Translations under genes and position numbers: made by a program
Shown here: piece after piece, positions 34,864-44,712 of the stretch
Layout: the number at the start of each line of letters is the position of its first letter
Numbering within the stretch: the first letter of the stretch is position 1
Notes under the pieces: generated by a model
Databases searched by the model: none
What the model was told of the DNA's origin: nothing
The model's input: the letters and a program-made list of their open reading frames with translations, nothing else
Source of the DNA: an uncultured cyanobacterium
GTDB taxonomy: Bacteria; Cyanobacteriota; Cyanobacteriia; Thermostichales; Thermostichaceae
Reading direction: 5' to 3'
NCBI GenBank assembly: GCA_937944885.1
Contig: CALFBB010000011.1
Span: forward strand, 1-64,000
Length of the DNA stretch: 64,000 nt

Positions 34864-36489
34864 GTGGTGTTCGCTCGTCTGGTCCCGCGTCAGGCCGAGA
34901 TCCTAGAGGTGGTCTTGCGCCATGGTTGGGATTACATGCGGCGTCTGCTGTCTTTCGGCAAAGCGGGGGAACCGCAACTGCCTCCGCCCATGGTGCTACG
35001 CAATATCTTGGTGGACTTGGGGCCGGTCTATGTGAAGCTGGGCCAACTGTTGAGCACACGCCCGGATCTGTTGCCACGTGAGTACATTGAGGCTCTCAGT
35101 ACCCTGCAGGCCAATGTCCCCCCTGTGCCCTGGAACACTGTAGAAATCCTCCTGCGGCAACAGTTGCGCCAACCTCTGGAGCAGGTGTTCAGCAGCATTG
35201 AAACAGAATCGGTGGCTGCTGGATCGATTGCCCAGACCCATCGCGCCTGTCTGAGCAGTGGAGAATGGGTAGCCCTCAAGATCCAACGGCCTGGTTTGGA
35301 AGCCGTCGTGGAGCAGGATACCCGCTTGATTCGCAGTATTGCCGAGCTGGTGGCCCAAACGGAATTTGGCAAGCTGGCGGATGTGGTTTCCTTAGCCGAT
35401 GAGTTTTGTCGGGCCATTCAGGCGGAATTGGACTTTACCCAAGAAGCCCACCATACCGATCAGTTGCGGCAACATTTGCAAGGCAGCCGTTGGTTTGACT
35501 CTACTCAGTTGGTGATCCCCAAGATTCACTGGCCCCTCACCACCCCGAAAGTGTTGGCGATGGAGTGGATTGACGGTCAACCGCTGCTGGAGGCGGATCG
35601 CAGTGACGCCGATCCAAAAAAGATTGCCCGCATGTTAACCCGGGCTTTTTTTCAGCAGATCTGTATTGATGGCTATTTTCACGCCGATCCCCATCCCGGA
35701 AACCTGTTCTACCTGGGATCCGGTCGGGTAGCGCTGCTGGACTGTGGCATGATTGGGCGGCTGGATCCCCGTACCCAGCAAATTTTGTTGGAGATGATCC
35801 TGGCGATTGTCAGCTTGGATGCTCAGCGCTGTGCGGAATTGACCTTGGAATTAGCTCCCCCTGAGCAACCGGTCAGCTTAGCCCAGTTGCAAAACGACTA
35901 TGAGCGCCTGTTGCGGCAGTACTACACCTTGAGTGTATCGGAGTTGGATTTTAGTGAGCTCTTTTACGAGGTGCTGCAGGCGGCCCGGCGCAACCACATC
36001 CGCATCCCTGGCAATTTGGGGCTGTGTGCGAAAGCATTGGCCAACCTAGAAGGGATTGCCCGCCAGTTAACCCCGGACTACAACTTACCGGAGCAAATTC
36101 GCCCCCTGATGGCCGATGTCTTCCGTGCTCAGTTGGTGGGAGAAGCTCCCTTGCCCTCCCTGTTGCGCACGGCGCTAGACCTGAAGAATCTCTCTTTGCA
36201 GTCCCCCCGTCAGCTGGAGTTGCTCCTCAGCCGCATCACCTCCGAAACCCAGCGTTGGAACTTGAGCTTGAGAGAACTGGAAGGGATCCGCAGTAGCCTA
36301 GATAACTCTGCCAATCGCCTTTCCTACAGCATTGTGGTGGGCTCGTTGATCATTGGAGCAGCCATTATTTCCGCCCAAACGCAACGGTTTCAAGTGTTTT
36401 GGTTGAGTGAGTTGCTTTTTGCGGCAGCCAGTGTACTGGGTCTATGGCTGATTATTAGCATTTTGCGTTCCGAGCGTCTGCGAGGTTAA
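34864..36489 (+). CDS. ABC1/AarF/UbiB-family atypical kinase
   Basis: An ADCK-like atypical kinase. The KxGQ motif appears as YVKLGQLLSTRPDLLP, the Ala-rich nucleotide loop as VAAGSIAQ, the ATP lysine in VALKIQRPG, the catalytic segment as DGYFHADPHPGNLF and the metal Asp in ALLDCGMIG. Two C-terminal hydrophobic helices end the protein. Relatives support quinone biosynthesis or lipid and tocopherol metabolism at membranes. The start is uncertain: GTG 34864 has GGGGGAG upstream, while the frame extends to TTG 34786 inside the preceding gene. Confidence 0.9.
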   Translation: MVFARLVPRQAEILEVVLRHGWDYMRRLLSFGKAGEPQLPPPMVLRNILVDLGPVYVKLGQLLSTRPDLLPREYIEALSTLQANVPPVPWNTVEILLRQQLRQPLEQVFSSIETESVAAGSIAQTHRACLSSGEWVALKIQRPGLEAVVEQDTRLIRSIAELVAQTEFGKLADVVSLADEFCRAIQAELDFTQEAHHTDQLRQHLQGSRWFDSTQLVIPKIHWPLTTPKVLAMEWIDGQPLLEADRSDADPKKIARMLTRAFFQQICIDGYFHADPHPGNLFYLGSGRVALLDCGMIGRLDPRTQQILLEMILAIVSLDAQRCAELTLELAPPEQPVSLAQLQNDYERLLRQYYTLSVSELDFSELFYEVLQAARRNHIRIPGNLGLCAKALANLEGIARQLTPDYNLPEQIRPLMADVFRAQLVGEAPLPSLLRTALDLKNLSLQSPRQLELLLSRITSETQRWNLSLRELEGIRSSLDNSANRLSYSIVVGSLIIGAAIISAQTQRFQVFWLSELLFAAASVLGLWLIISILRSERLRG

Positions 36490-36691
36490 GAGAACCTCTG
36501 ATTGGTCGCAGATTCCTATTCCTTTGCTTGACCGGTTTGTGAATCTTTCTCCATCTAGGCTGAGGTATGGCCAGAGCATCTCCTACACTATCCCATACAC
36601 TTTTGGACTCCCTCTGTCCCTCAGCAGGAAGCAAGCAAGTAGGGCGGGGAAACAGCAAGCCTTGAGCAAGACTTGCCATGAGCCAGGGACC

Positions 36692-37189
36692 TCAAGAAGG
36701 TTGTAGCCGCAGGTGCTGTACTAGAGCCTGTAACCCCAACAGATAGCTTTGTGGCCCAAACCCGCTAATTTGCCCGATGGCCACCGGGGCGATGTAGGAG
36801 TGTTGGCGAAAAGGCTCACGGCGATGGATGTTACTCAGATGGACTTCTACGGTCGGTAGGCCCACCCCAGCAATAGCATCTCGCAGGGCAATGCTGGTAT
36901 GGGTATAGGCGCCTGGGTTAATTAAAATGCCCTGGTGCTGCTGGCGGGCCCGGTGAATGGCATCAATCAACACCCCTTCGTGGTTGGATTGCAGAATCTC
37001 CAACTTGGCCCTCAGGGAGTGGGCCTGCCGGTGTAGAGCTTGATCAATCTGTTCCAGAGATATCGTTCCATAAATGCCAGGCTCCCGAACCCCCAGCAAG
37101 CTTAGGTTCGGGCCGTGCAATACCAACAGACTAAGGATATCAAGGCTGGCAGCGACAGTGGTCAGGTCAGCGACGATGATGGGATCCAT
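36692..37189 (-). CDS. aroQ: type II 3-dehydroquinate dehydratase
   Basis: Shikimate-pathway enzyme of 165 residues. The family pattern is intact: [20 protein letters not shown] (with the catalytic Tyr), [45 protein letters not shown] (catalytic His) and [13 protein letters not shown]. The N-terminal ~18 residues before [10 protein letters not shown] are extra. The 5' end overlaps a small upstream ORF by 23 bases. Confidence 0.94.
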   Translation of the reverse strand: MDPIIVADLTTVAASLDILSLLVLHGPNLSLLGVREPGIYGTISLEQIDQALHRQAHSLRAKLEILQSNHEGVLIDAIHRARQQHQGILINPGAYTHTSIALRDAIAGVGLPTVEVHLSNIHRREPFRQHSYIAPVAIGQISGFGPQSYLLGLQALVQHLRLQPS

Positions 37190-37304
37190 CTTCTACCGGA
37201 ACAGGAATTGGCTGTTGCTGTGGCTGCGGAGCCCCTAATAAGGTATCAATAACCCGTTCTACCCATTCCCGGATTTTTTCTAGAACTTTTTCTACCCAAT
37301 CCAT
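37167..37304 (-). CDS. small amphipathic protein overlapping aroQ
   Basis: A 45-residue frame starting at ATG 37304. Residues 1-22 ([18 protein letters not shown]...) form an amphipathic helix, followed by a Pro/Gln-rich tail ending HHRR. Its stop lies 23 bases inside aroQ, which fits translational coupling. The ribosome site is weak (AAGG). The heptad-like spacing of W, V, L and I is not what random DNA gives, but I know no family for it. Confidence 0.45.
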   Translation of the reverse strand: MDWVEKVLEKIREWVERVIDTLLGAPQPQQQPIPVPVEDGSHHRR

Positions 37305-37583
37305 CCCAACCTGCCTTGTAGGGTTTACAGAGCCACTAAGGGGGACTACTCAATCCAGCTCTATGATAACGTTTCTTTGCGGCTGGTGTAAGTCAACCTG
37401 TGCTTGCCACCGCCGGGGATCCCCTATCTCTTCTGCGTTTGGCGGGAACCTGAAAACAATCCAAACTCTGCGATCAACAAGATCCGTGGCAGTGCTCCGC
37501 CTAGGGTTAGGGGATATGCAGAGCAAGCTCTATTCTGGTGCCGCGCTAACCCCGTTGCTGCCAGCCCACTGTAAGCATTGCAG

Positions 37584-39542
37584 TCAGAGGGTGGTGAGAG
37601 GATTGGTGCTAACCTTCTGGAGCAGTTGGCTGACTGCAGACCACAGGATCCCTTGTAAGAATTCTGTCTCGACTAAATCAAATCGTTCCACTTGGCCTGC
37701 CACTGTTAGGGTTACGCTGGATCCCTGCTGGAGGATCAGGGTACCACCAGGGTTGAGATCCCGCGTGAGCACCTGCTGCTCTTTTTCGGAGGGATCCCGC
37801 AGCAGTAGCAAATCACTGCCCTCATAAGCTAAGCCCTCACGCTCAAGGGTTTCCTCGTCAATTTCCACCAGCAGCAGATCCAGGTGGGGATGACGCAACA
37901 GGGTTTTCACCTGCCGGAAATGACTGCCCTGTTGTGGTCTTACCATCCGATTGAGCAAGACCCCTTCCCGACAAACGGATCCTACACACCCCTGCGGATG
38001 AGCCGCCAAAATCTGCTCCACCAAAATCTGTACCTCCCGCAGGGCCAAGCGATTGAAGGTGAAAATCGGGATACGAGCGCTTCCCTTAGCTGGGAAGAGA
38101 TGGTTGAGGATCAACCCCGGTACATCTACTCCATCCCCAATGGCAGGTTTCTGGTGCATCAGGATCCCAGGTGCTGCGTTGATCTCGATAATGCCTAGGG
38201 ATCCCTCCCTCCAGGAGCGTTCCAGGTCCGTGGCAATCACATCAATACCCAAACAGACCAGTGAAAACTGCTGGGCAATGGTTTGGGCCAAAACAATGTT
38301 GTCAGGATGAACGCTGGCAGTAACATCCCGACTTACCCCTCCCGCCGAAAGATTAGATACCTTGCGCAGGTAGACTGTTTGTCCTGCCTCAATCACACTG
38401 TCTACCGTCAGCCCTTGTTCTGCCAAAAAGTGCTCCATAGCCTCATCCCACTGGATCGGCCCTAAGGGGGAAGTCGGAGTATCCCAACGGGCGGGATCCT
38501 GATTGGCTTGGTGGATAAGCTGGCCAATAGTGCTCTGACCATCTCCTGTCACTGAGGCCGGACGTCGTTCTGTGGCGGCGACAAAGCGTCCGCCCACGCA
38601 CAACAGACGAAAATCACTGCCCTGCAGGTGTTTTTCTACAATCACCTGAATTGGCTGTTCGCAAGGAATGGCATCCACTGCTGTGTCGTAGGCAAACTGC
38701 AACTCCTGGGGGGTACGAATATGGGCGGTGACCCCGATTCCTTTATGACCGGCCACCGGCTTGAGGACAACTGGATAACCTATCGCTTCCGCCTGCTGGA
38801 GGGCCTCTGCCAAAGAGGTGACCACCTCCCCTGGCGGCACTGGGAACCCTTGAGCTACCAAAAAGGCTTTGCAATGGTCTTTACGAGTCGTGAAAGCGGA
38901 GTCGAGGTGGCTGTCGGTGTGAAAGGTGGTGGCGACCCCACGTACTTGCTGGCGTCCATAGCCATATTGCATCACCCCTTCATCCCACAGGTAATAGGTA
39001 GGGATACCCCGTTCGTGGGCAGCTCGCAACAGGGCGTACACTGTCGGCCCCCCATAGACCGATTCCCGAAACATCTGCTGTAATCGGCGCAGCTCACCTT
39101 CAAAATCAAACGCCTGCCCTTGTGTGATCGCCTCCAGCCAATCCCAGGCTAGATAGACAGCAGCACGGGTGGTGCGGCCATGCAAGGTTTGAACGGCAAT
39201 GCGCACATACTCTGGAAAAAGGCGGAAGCTCCAACGGTACAGGTGTAAGCCCATTTGCAACCGGTTCACCTCCGCCACCAGATGAGCAAACAGATGAGCA
39301 TAGGATAGATAGGTTTCTCCCCGCAGTTGGGGCAAGTGCTGACCTACCTCAGCCAGATAACTCTCAATAGGAAGCGGTTGCGGAGAATAGGTGAGAGTGA
39401 AGTCGAAGGTAAAAGCAGCGCTATTCAGGTAAGGATTGGGGCCAAGGTAGTGCTTAAAGTTGAAAATATCGAAAGCATCCAACTCACGCGCATTGATCCG
39501 GGGCGTGCCAGCTGCGGGGTGCAAAACCATAATCGACCTCAA
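37584..39542 (-). CDS. cphA2: cyanophycin synthetase, CphA2 type
   Basis: The 652-residue protein has the cyanophycin synthetase N-domain (residues 1-160), an ATP-grasp domain (TTRKDHCKAFLVAQGFPVP, VVLKPVAGHKGIGVTAHI, IIEINAAPG) and a short Mur-ligase-like remnant (MVRPQQGSHFRQVKTLLRHP, EREGLAYEGSDLLLL). CphA1 is about 870-900 residues with a full Mur-ligase domain and its P-loop; here that P-loop is missing. This is the architecture of CphA2, which repolymerises beta-aspartyl-arginine dipeptides with one active site. No cphA1 or cphB lies nearby. Confidence 0.88.
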   Translation of the reverse strand: MRSIMVLHPAAGTPRINARELDAFDIFNFKHYLGPNPYLNSAAFTFDFTLTYSPQPLPIESYLAEVGQHLPQLRGETYLSYAHLFAHLVAEVNRLQMGLHLYRWSFRLFPEYVRIAVQTLHGRTTRAAVYLAWDWLEAITQGQAFDFEGELRRLQQMFRESVYGGPTVYALLRAAHERGIPTYYLWDEGVMQYGYGRQQVRGVATTFHTDSHLDSAFTTRKDHCKAFLVAQGFPVPPGEVVTSLAEALQQAEAIGYPVVLKPVAGHKGIGVTAHIRTPQELQFAYDTAVDAIPCEQPIQVIVEKHLQGSDFRLLCVGGRFVAATERRPASVTGDGQSTIGQLIHQANQDPARWDTPTSPLGPIQWDEAMEHFLAEQGLTVDSVIEAGQTVYLRKVSNLSAGGVSRDVTASVHPDNIVLAQTIAQQFSLVCLGIDVIATDLERSWREGSLGIIEINAAPGILMHQKPAIGDGVDVPGLILNHLFPAKGSARIPIFTFNRLALREVQILVEQILAAHPQGCVGSVCREGVLLNRMVRPQQGSHFRQVKTLLRHPHLDLLLVEIDEETLEREGLAYEGSDLLLLRDPSEKEQQVLTRDLNPGGTLILQQGSSVTLTVAGQVERFDLVETEFLQGILWSAVSQLLQKVSTNPLTTL

Positions 39543-39706
39543 GCAACAGAATGAAGACAGCCCGCAGTCAGGATCCCTCCGGGCCGCTTTTATTATTCCT
39601 GATCTTTCCTTTGTTGCTGAAAGCGTGCACCTAAGGACAAGGGATCCCTCTCAGGCAACTTGATCGCGTTAGCGGAGCGTAGTTCTTTTGCAACCAAGCA
39701 AAGAGG

Positions 39707-39856
39707 TTAAAAGAGGGCACTCAAAAGCACAAGATCCACAATCAAAAGCGCCCCCGAAAAGGCCAGTAAGCCCCGCACAATCATGCGCTCCCGTTTGGAG
39801 CGATGGGAAGCTCCTAGACGCAACCAGCGGGGGAATTTGGGAAAGGAATAGGACAT
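39707..39856 (-). CDS. possible small single-pass membrane protein
   Basis: A 49-residue product from ATG 39856: a basic stretch (GASHRSKRERMIVR) followed by a hydrophobic helix (GLLAFSGALLIVDLVLLSALF). It resembles small photosynthetic-membrane subunits in shape only; I do not recognise it. A longer frame reaches ATG 39907. Neither start has a strong ribosome site. Confidence 0.45.
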   Translation of the reverse strand: MSYSFPKFPRWLRLGASHRSKRERMIVRGLLAFSGALLIVDLVLLSALF

Positions 39857-40098
39857 AGCAGCGATGTTGGGTAAGGGTAGTGTCGAGTTAAGGTAGCGCA
39901 GGGGCATTCTTTCGCGCTAGCCTTGCCGAGTGACAAGGTGATCATGCCCTATTCTCTTCCGGTTGCCTTTCCCCACCCTTGGGGGGTGCAAGCAATCCAC
40001 CCGGTCTTTTTCCCTCACACTGGGGAGTTTTCCGGAGAGACAGAAGGCCCTATGGGGGACAATTCCCACTACAGTGAGATGAGCTGTTGCGGGTGTTT

Positions 40099-41310
40099 AT
40101 GAGCCCTCCCTTAGTCGAAGCGGAAACTCTTTTGAATCGGTGCTGGGATCACTGGCAAGCGGTCACCGACCGGGCAGATTTGCAGCCGGAACAACGGGCC
40201 TTGGCTGGGTTGCGTCGGCGACTGGGCTCGCGGCTGTTTTCTATTGCAGCTTTTGGTTTGGTCAATCGAGGTAAATCGGCCCTCCTGAATGCCTTGACCG
40301 GAGCAACCCAGTTGCAAGTGGGGCCTTTGAATGGGGTGACGCGGCAACCGCAATCGATGCTGTGGTCTCCAGACTCAGGGATCCCCTGGCGGGTGAGGCT
40401 GATCGATACCCCTGGTTTGAACGAAGTAGAAGGGGAAGCGCGTGAGCAGCTGGCTTGGGATGTGGCCCGTTCGGCAGATTTGATTTTGTTTGTGGTTGCT
40501 GCTGATTTGACCCAATTGGAGTACCAAGCCCTGCTAGAGTTGCGTACCCTACACAAGCCGATCCTGCTGGTTTTTAACAAGAGCGATCTTTATTCTGAGG
40601 CAGATTTACAGGCCATTTATGCCCAGATCCGTCGGCTGGGTCTAGGGCTGGAGATTTTGACTGTAGCGGCTTGCCCCAAACCGGTGAAGGTGCGTACCCA
40701 CTGGCCAGATGGCCGCATCACCACGGAATGGGAACGTCCCGCACCCCAGCTGGAAGCGTTACGGGGACGAATTTTGCAGATTCTGCAAACCGAAGCGGGA
40801 TCCCTGCTGGCTTTGAATGTCCTGAAGCGGCTGGAGCGTATCCAGGCCCAGATCCTGCAAAAACAATGGCAACATCATGCTGATTTTCTAGAGTGGTGGA
40901 GTAAAGCCTGTAGCCTGGCCAAAGGACTGGGAATTGGGTTGGCCCCTCTAGGGTTGGATCTGCTCCTGTCGCCGCTGCTGGATGCTCTGTGGCTATGGGG
41001 CCTCTGTCTGCGGCTGCACCTGCCTTGGGGAGCCTTGAGTGAGGCCCTGGGATCCCGTCAGGAGGGCTTGTGGCGCCCTTTACTGCTAAACAGTGCCCTG
41101 CTGCTGCTGGCGGAAGGATTGGCATCCTGGCTGTGGAGAGACTGGGGCAGCGGTCTCTTTTCAGGACTGGTGGCAGGGGTCAGTTTGTATCGGCTTGGAT
41201 CCCTGGCCCCGCAGGCATTGATTCGGTTGGCAAGAGGAGGGTTTGGTTTGTCAACAAGCCTCAATGCCCTGACTGGGGGAGAAAACCCGAAAACTCAGCA
41301 GGTAGGTTGA
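40099..41310 (+). CDS. membrane-associated Era/dynamin-like GTPase
   Basis: A ~403-residue P-loop GTPase. G1 is GLVNRGKSALLNALTG, G3 is LIDTPGLNE, and G4 is LLVFNKSDLYSE. After a helical linker the C-terminal half has several hydrophobic segments, like cyanobacterial GTPases with a DUF697-type membrane part. It probably acts at a membrane surface. ATG 40099 (MSPPLVEAE) is taken as start; TTG 40087 is the longest option. No neighbour suggests a role. Confidence 0.82.
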   Translation: MSPPLVEAETLLNRCWDHWQAVTDRADLQPEQRALAGLRRRLGSRLFSIAAFGLVNRGKSALLNALTGATQLQVGPLNGVTRQPQSMLWSPDSGIPWRVRLIDTPGLNEVEGEAREQLAWDVARSADLILFVVAADLTQLEYQALLELRTLHKPILLVFNKSDLYSEADLQAIYAQIRRLGLGLEILTVAACPKPVKVRTHWPDGRITTEWERPAPQLEALRGRILQILQTEAGSLLALNVLKRLERIQAQILQKQWQHHADFLEWWSKACSLAKGLGIGLAPLGLDLLLSPLLDALWLWGLCLRLHLPWGALSEALGSRQEGLWRPLLLNSALLLLAEGLASWLWRDWGSGLFSGLVAGVSLYRLGSLAPQALIRLARGGFGLSTSLNALTGGENPKTQQVG

Positions 41311-41384
41311 TTTGCCCATGGGCCTAGGCTGAAAAGACCACACAAAGCCCCAAACCACCTGCAGGAGTAACCTTGCTTCGCCGA

Positions 41385-41457
<73 letters not shown>

Positions 41458-41595
41458 CTAGGACCTCCTATCTTACGATCTTGAAAAGACCTTTTGCAAC
41501 TGGTGGCTGCCTCGATTTTGTGGAGGCGACGAAAGCTGCGTACCGTAGCAGACAGGAACCCTCTACAGCAGGCTCACCAAGGGTGTTGGGGGTTG

Positions 41596-42282
41596 TTACC
41601 CAATGAGCTTCTCTAGCATGTCCATTTGGGGAATGCAGAGGATATCTCGATTGCGATCCCGCTGGATCAGAGCTTCCTGTTCTAGCTTGGAGAGCACACG
41701 GGTTACCGTTTCCCGCGCCAACCCACTCAAGCTGCTTAACTCGCGGTGGGGCAAGTTGGGGATCTCCACACCCGCCCGACTGACTCGACCCCGCGATTCA
41801 GCCAAAAACAACAATATATCCGCAACACGGGCAGTGCTGTTGGCCTCTCGCAGTTGCAGACGACGATTGATCTGGCGCAAACGCCGAGACAGCAACTGAG
41901 CCAAGCGAATCCCCACCTGGGGATCCGAACCCAAAAAACCCAAAAAATGCTGAGCTGACCAACAACTGACTTTGGTAGCCGTTAAGGCTATGACATCGGT
42001 AGAACGGGGCACCTCATCCAAGGCGGCCATCTCACCAAAGATTTCCCCCGGGCCGAGAATCGTCAGGGTAATCTCGCGCCCTTCCAAATCGTGGGTGCGT
42101 ATCTTCACCCAACCCTCCAGGATAAAGTAGACAGCATTACCCCAGTCGTTTTGCAGCAGGATAACTTGATTCACCGGATGAGAGCGCAATGACATCTGCT
42201 GGGCTATCGGCTCGAGCACCTCAGGAGGAAATCCCTCAAACAGGAGCATCAGCCGCAGATCGTCAGAGGTGACATCACTCAC
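41596..42282 (-). CDS. Crp/Fnr-family transcription regulator
   Basis: A 228-residue regulator with an N-terminal cyclic-nucleotide-binding-like beta-barrel (VILLQNDWGNAVYFILEGWVKI, LTILGPGEIFGEMAALDEVPRSTDVIAL), the long dimer helix and a C-terminal HTH (LPHRELSSLSGLARETVTRVLSKLEQEALI). The sensor pocket (GEIFGEMAALDEVPRSTDV) resembles cAMP-type pockets (GE-L...RSA), so effector binding is possible. NtcA has a different recognition helix. The target genes are unknown. Confidence 0.88.
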   Translation of the reverse strand: MSDVTSDDLRLMLLFEGFPPEVLEPIAQQMSLRSHPVNQVILLQNDWGNAVYFILEGWVKIRTHDLEGREITLTILGPGEIFGEMAALDEVPRSTDVIALTATKVSCWSAQHFLGFLGSDPQVGIRLAQLLSRRLRQINRRLQLREANSTARVADILLFLAESRGRVSRAGVEIPNLPHRELSSLSGLARETVTRVLSKLEQEALIQRDRNRDILCIPQMDMLEKLIG

Positions 42283-42458
42283 TTTTGGGTCTCCTGCCTT
42301 GAGTAGCTGCTCATCTCACCACAGGCCGCCTACTGACCGGAAAGCTCCCCCTCAAATCGGCTAGCAGGTAGGGTTAACACCGAAACATCCGGTTTGGCCT
42401 CAATTCCGCACGACCATTCCACATGACTATTTTGACCTTACACTGTTTGAGCGGTAAA

Positions 42459-44069
42459 TTAAAAGGCTGCCAATTGCGTTTGCCAATCTTGGCCAGTATC
42501 CACAGCCGTGACCAAAGACTGTTCCGATTCCGTAAAATCCTGCCATTCAACTTGCTGTTGGGAGAGCATCTCTGCGGTGGCATCGGCAATATCCACAGCG
42601 TAGAGCGGATCCCCAATTCCCTGAGTTGTTGGGTCCACGCCTCCCTCACGGCTTGGGCGGCCGGCCCGCCGTTGCAACCGTTCTTGTAGGGTGGCCATGG
42701 GAGCCTGACAGTGGAGGATGCGCAGCGGGATCCCCTGGGCTTGGGCCTGGGCTATTGCCATTCCCCGTAGATCTTGGCGGTCAAACTTAGCATCCAGAAT
42801 GACGGTATAACCTTCCAAGGCCAGCTCCGTTCCCAGTTGGACTAGGCGCTGATAAGTTTTGGCGGTCATCTCCGGGGTGTAAATCTCCTGTCCCCCTCGT
42901 TCCCGCAAGCGGATCCCGGCCAAGTGCTTACGCACGGCATCGGAGCGAATGTGGATGGCATTGAGTTGACGAGCCAGGTAACGGGCCACCGTACTTTTGC
43001 CCGCACCGGAAAGCCCTGACATGAGAATTATCTGTCCCTGTTTGGGACGGGTGTAGCGCCAGGCAAGGCGGTAGTACTGGGCTGCTGTTTGGCAGGCTTC
43101 CACCTTGACCTCTTCCGTGGCCGTCGGATCATCCAGCAAAAAGGAAGTGACCTTGGCGCGCACATAGGCCTGGCGGTTGAGGTAAATGGGCAACACCTTT
43201 AAGCCTTCCCAATCGCCCGTTTCTTCTAGGTAAGTGTTGAGGTAGGCATTCCCCAAATCAGGACGATGGCGAGCATCCAGATCCATGACGGTGTAGGAAA
43301 CATCGTACATGACATCGACAAAGCGGAAGGACTCGTTGAACTCAATGCAATCGAAAAGCAGGAGTTTCCCTTCCCAAAAACAAATGTTGCCTAGGTGCAG
43401 ATCGCCGTGGCACTCTCGAATCCGGTTTTGATCCAGCCGTTGTTGAAACAGATCCCGCCGCTGGGCAAAAAATCGATCCGTATAGGCTTGGGTTTCTTGA
43501 TATTGCTGGGCTGTTTGTGGTCCACCGATGTAGCGCCGGGTTTGTTGATAGTTTTCATCAAAGGCCTCCCGCACCCGTTCCGGCTGACCAAAACTGCGAA
43601 TGTAATCGTTGGTCTTGGTTTGGGCATGGAAAGCCGCCACCACTCGCCCCAGTTCTTCCATGAGGGCGGCTGTCAATTCTCCTCGGGCCAATAGATTGCT
43701 CAGCAGGTTTTCCTGAGGGAATTGCCGCATTTTTAGGGTATATTCCACACAGTCTCCGGATTCTGGTGAGCCATTGAGTTGAAACCGACCGTTGGATTGG
43801 GTAATGGGCAGAACCTCCAGATAAATGCCGGGGGCACCGCGTTGATTCATGCGCAGTTCCTCCTGACAAAAGTGGCGTCGCTGCTCTAGGCTGGTGAAAT
43901 CGAGAAACCCAAAGTTGAGGGGCTTCTTTACCTTGTAGGCGTAGTCCCCTGTGAGCAAAATGTAGGAAATGTGGGTTTGAATTAGCTGAATCGGAGCCTG
44001 CACCGCATGAGGGTAAAAGGCGGGATCCAACATGGCTTGGATCAACTGGGGCAAGCGGGTATCGGTCAT
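42459..44069 (-). CDS. fusion of aminoglycoside-phosphotransferase-like kinase and AAA/zeta-like ATPase
   Basis: A 536-residue two-domain protein. The N-terminal ~330 residues are an APH-like kinase: YAYKVKKPLNFGFLDF (ATP lysine), ECHGDLHLGNICFWEGK (catalytic Asp loop) and LLFDCIEFNESFRFVDV. The C-terminal ~190 residues are a P-loop kinase: LMSGLSGAGKSTVARYLA, SDAVRKHLAG and VILDAKFDRQDLRG. This fusion is known as a bifunctional aminoglycoside phosphotransferase/ATP-binding family, with substrates mostly unknown. The start ATG 44069 matches the family N-terminus. Drug resistance should not be inferred. Confidence 0.88.
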   Translation of the reverse strand: MTDTRLPQLIQAMLDPAFYPHAVQAPIQLIQTHISYILLTGDYAYKVKKPLNFGFLDFTSLEQRRHFCQEELRMNQRGAPGIYLEVLPITQSNGRFQLNGSPESGDCVEYTLKMRQFPQENLLSNLLARGELTAALMEELGRVVAAFHAQTKTNDYIRSFGQPERVREAFDENYQQTRRYIGGPQTAQQYQETQAYTDRFFAQRRDLFQQRLDQNRIRECHGDLHLGNICFWEGKLLLFDCIEFNESFRFVDVMYDVSYTVMDLDARHRPDLGNAYLNTYLEETGDWEGLKVLPIYLNRQAYVRAKVTSFLLDDPTATEEVKVEACQTAAQYYRLAWRYTRPKQGQIILMSGLSGAGKSTVARYLARQLNAIHIRSDAVRKHLAGIRLRERGGQEIYTPEMTAKTYQRLVQLGTELALEGYTVILDAKFDRQDLRGMAIAQAQAQGIPLRILHCQAPMATLQERLQRRAGRPSREGGVDPTTQGIGDPLYAVDIADATAEMLSQQQVEWQDFTESEQSLVTAVDTGQDWQTQLAAF

Positions 44070-44116
44070 GAAGATACACAGAAATAGAAGAACATCAACA
44101 ACAGGAGCAGCCGCCT

Positions 44117-44689
44117 TCAGTTGGCAAAGGGCAGCGCGGCCTCTTGAGGAGAAAGACGGATGATGCTGATCCCTTGCTTGATTAGGGTATCTTGAGCTGC
44201 ACCGGAGAGGGCGTAGGGCCAAACCAGATACTTGGTGTTGATGTAGTCACGCCCCCGCTTAGCGAGGCTAACCTGTTCGGAGAGCATCCGCACCTCTGGC
44301 CCGCGACCGATGATGGCTTCGGTCCGGCGAATGCGCTGCATCAGTTGGCTAAACAGCTCTTGGGGTTGCTGCACAAACACCACAATCGCCAGATCGCAGG
44401 GGTTGTAGTAGTTGCCGATGCCGCAAAGAAGCAGAGCCTCACTGGATAGAACGATGGTTTCCTCCTCCCCCATGGTTACCACTGGATAGAGGAAGGTACG
44501 TACATCCTCTGGCTGCCAGTGATTAAAGGAGTGGCTATCCACTTCCCCTCGCACCCAAGAGGACACGGCAGGGAAGACTGCTTCACTCAAGAGCCGGTAG
44601 GCTTCTTGTGGTCGCCCCAGCCAACAGAGAGCATTTTCGTAAAAGCTCTCATTCTCCAGAAGATGAGGGGTGAGGGGAGCAGCAACCAT
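44117..44689 (-). CDS. protein of unknown function
   Basis: A 190-residue, soluble protein starting MVAAPLTPHLL. It alternates helices and strands (ETIVLSSEALLLCGIGNYY, LAIVVFVQQPQELFSQLMQRI), giving a compact alpha/beta look. I recognise no family. The frame is open far upstream to 45025, but that part overlaps the next gene and looks like shadow sequence. It is followed on the same strand by the APH-AAA gene 47 bases downstream. Confidence 0.6.
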   Translation of the reverse strand: MVAAPLTPHLLENESFYENALCWLGRPQEAYRLLSEAVFPAVSSWVRGEVDSHSFNHWQPEDVRTFLYPVVTMGEEETIVLSSEALLLCGIGNYYNPCDLAIVVFVQQPQELFSQLMQRIRRTEAIIGRGPEVRMLSEQVSLAKRGRDYINTKYLVWPYALSGAAQDTLIKQGISIIRLSPQEAALPFAN

Positions 44690-44712
44690 GAAGCCAGAGG
44701 TTCTCAGGGTGG

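Noticed and set aside
34661-35077. Minus-strand Cys/Pro-rich ORF at the peroxiredoxin/UbiB junction
   Set aside because: Overlaps two well-supported genes and has low-complexity composition typical of shadow frames.
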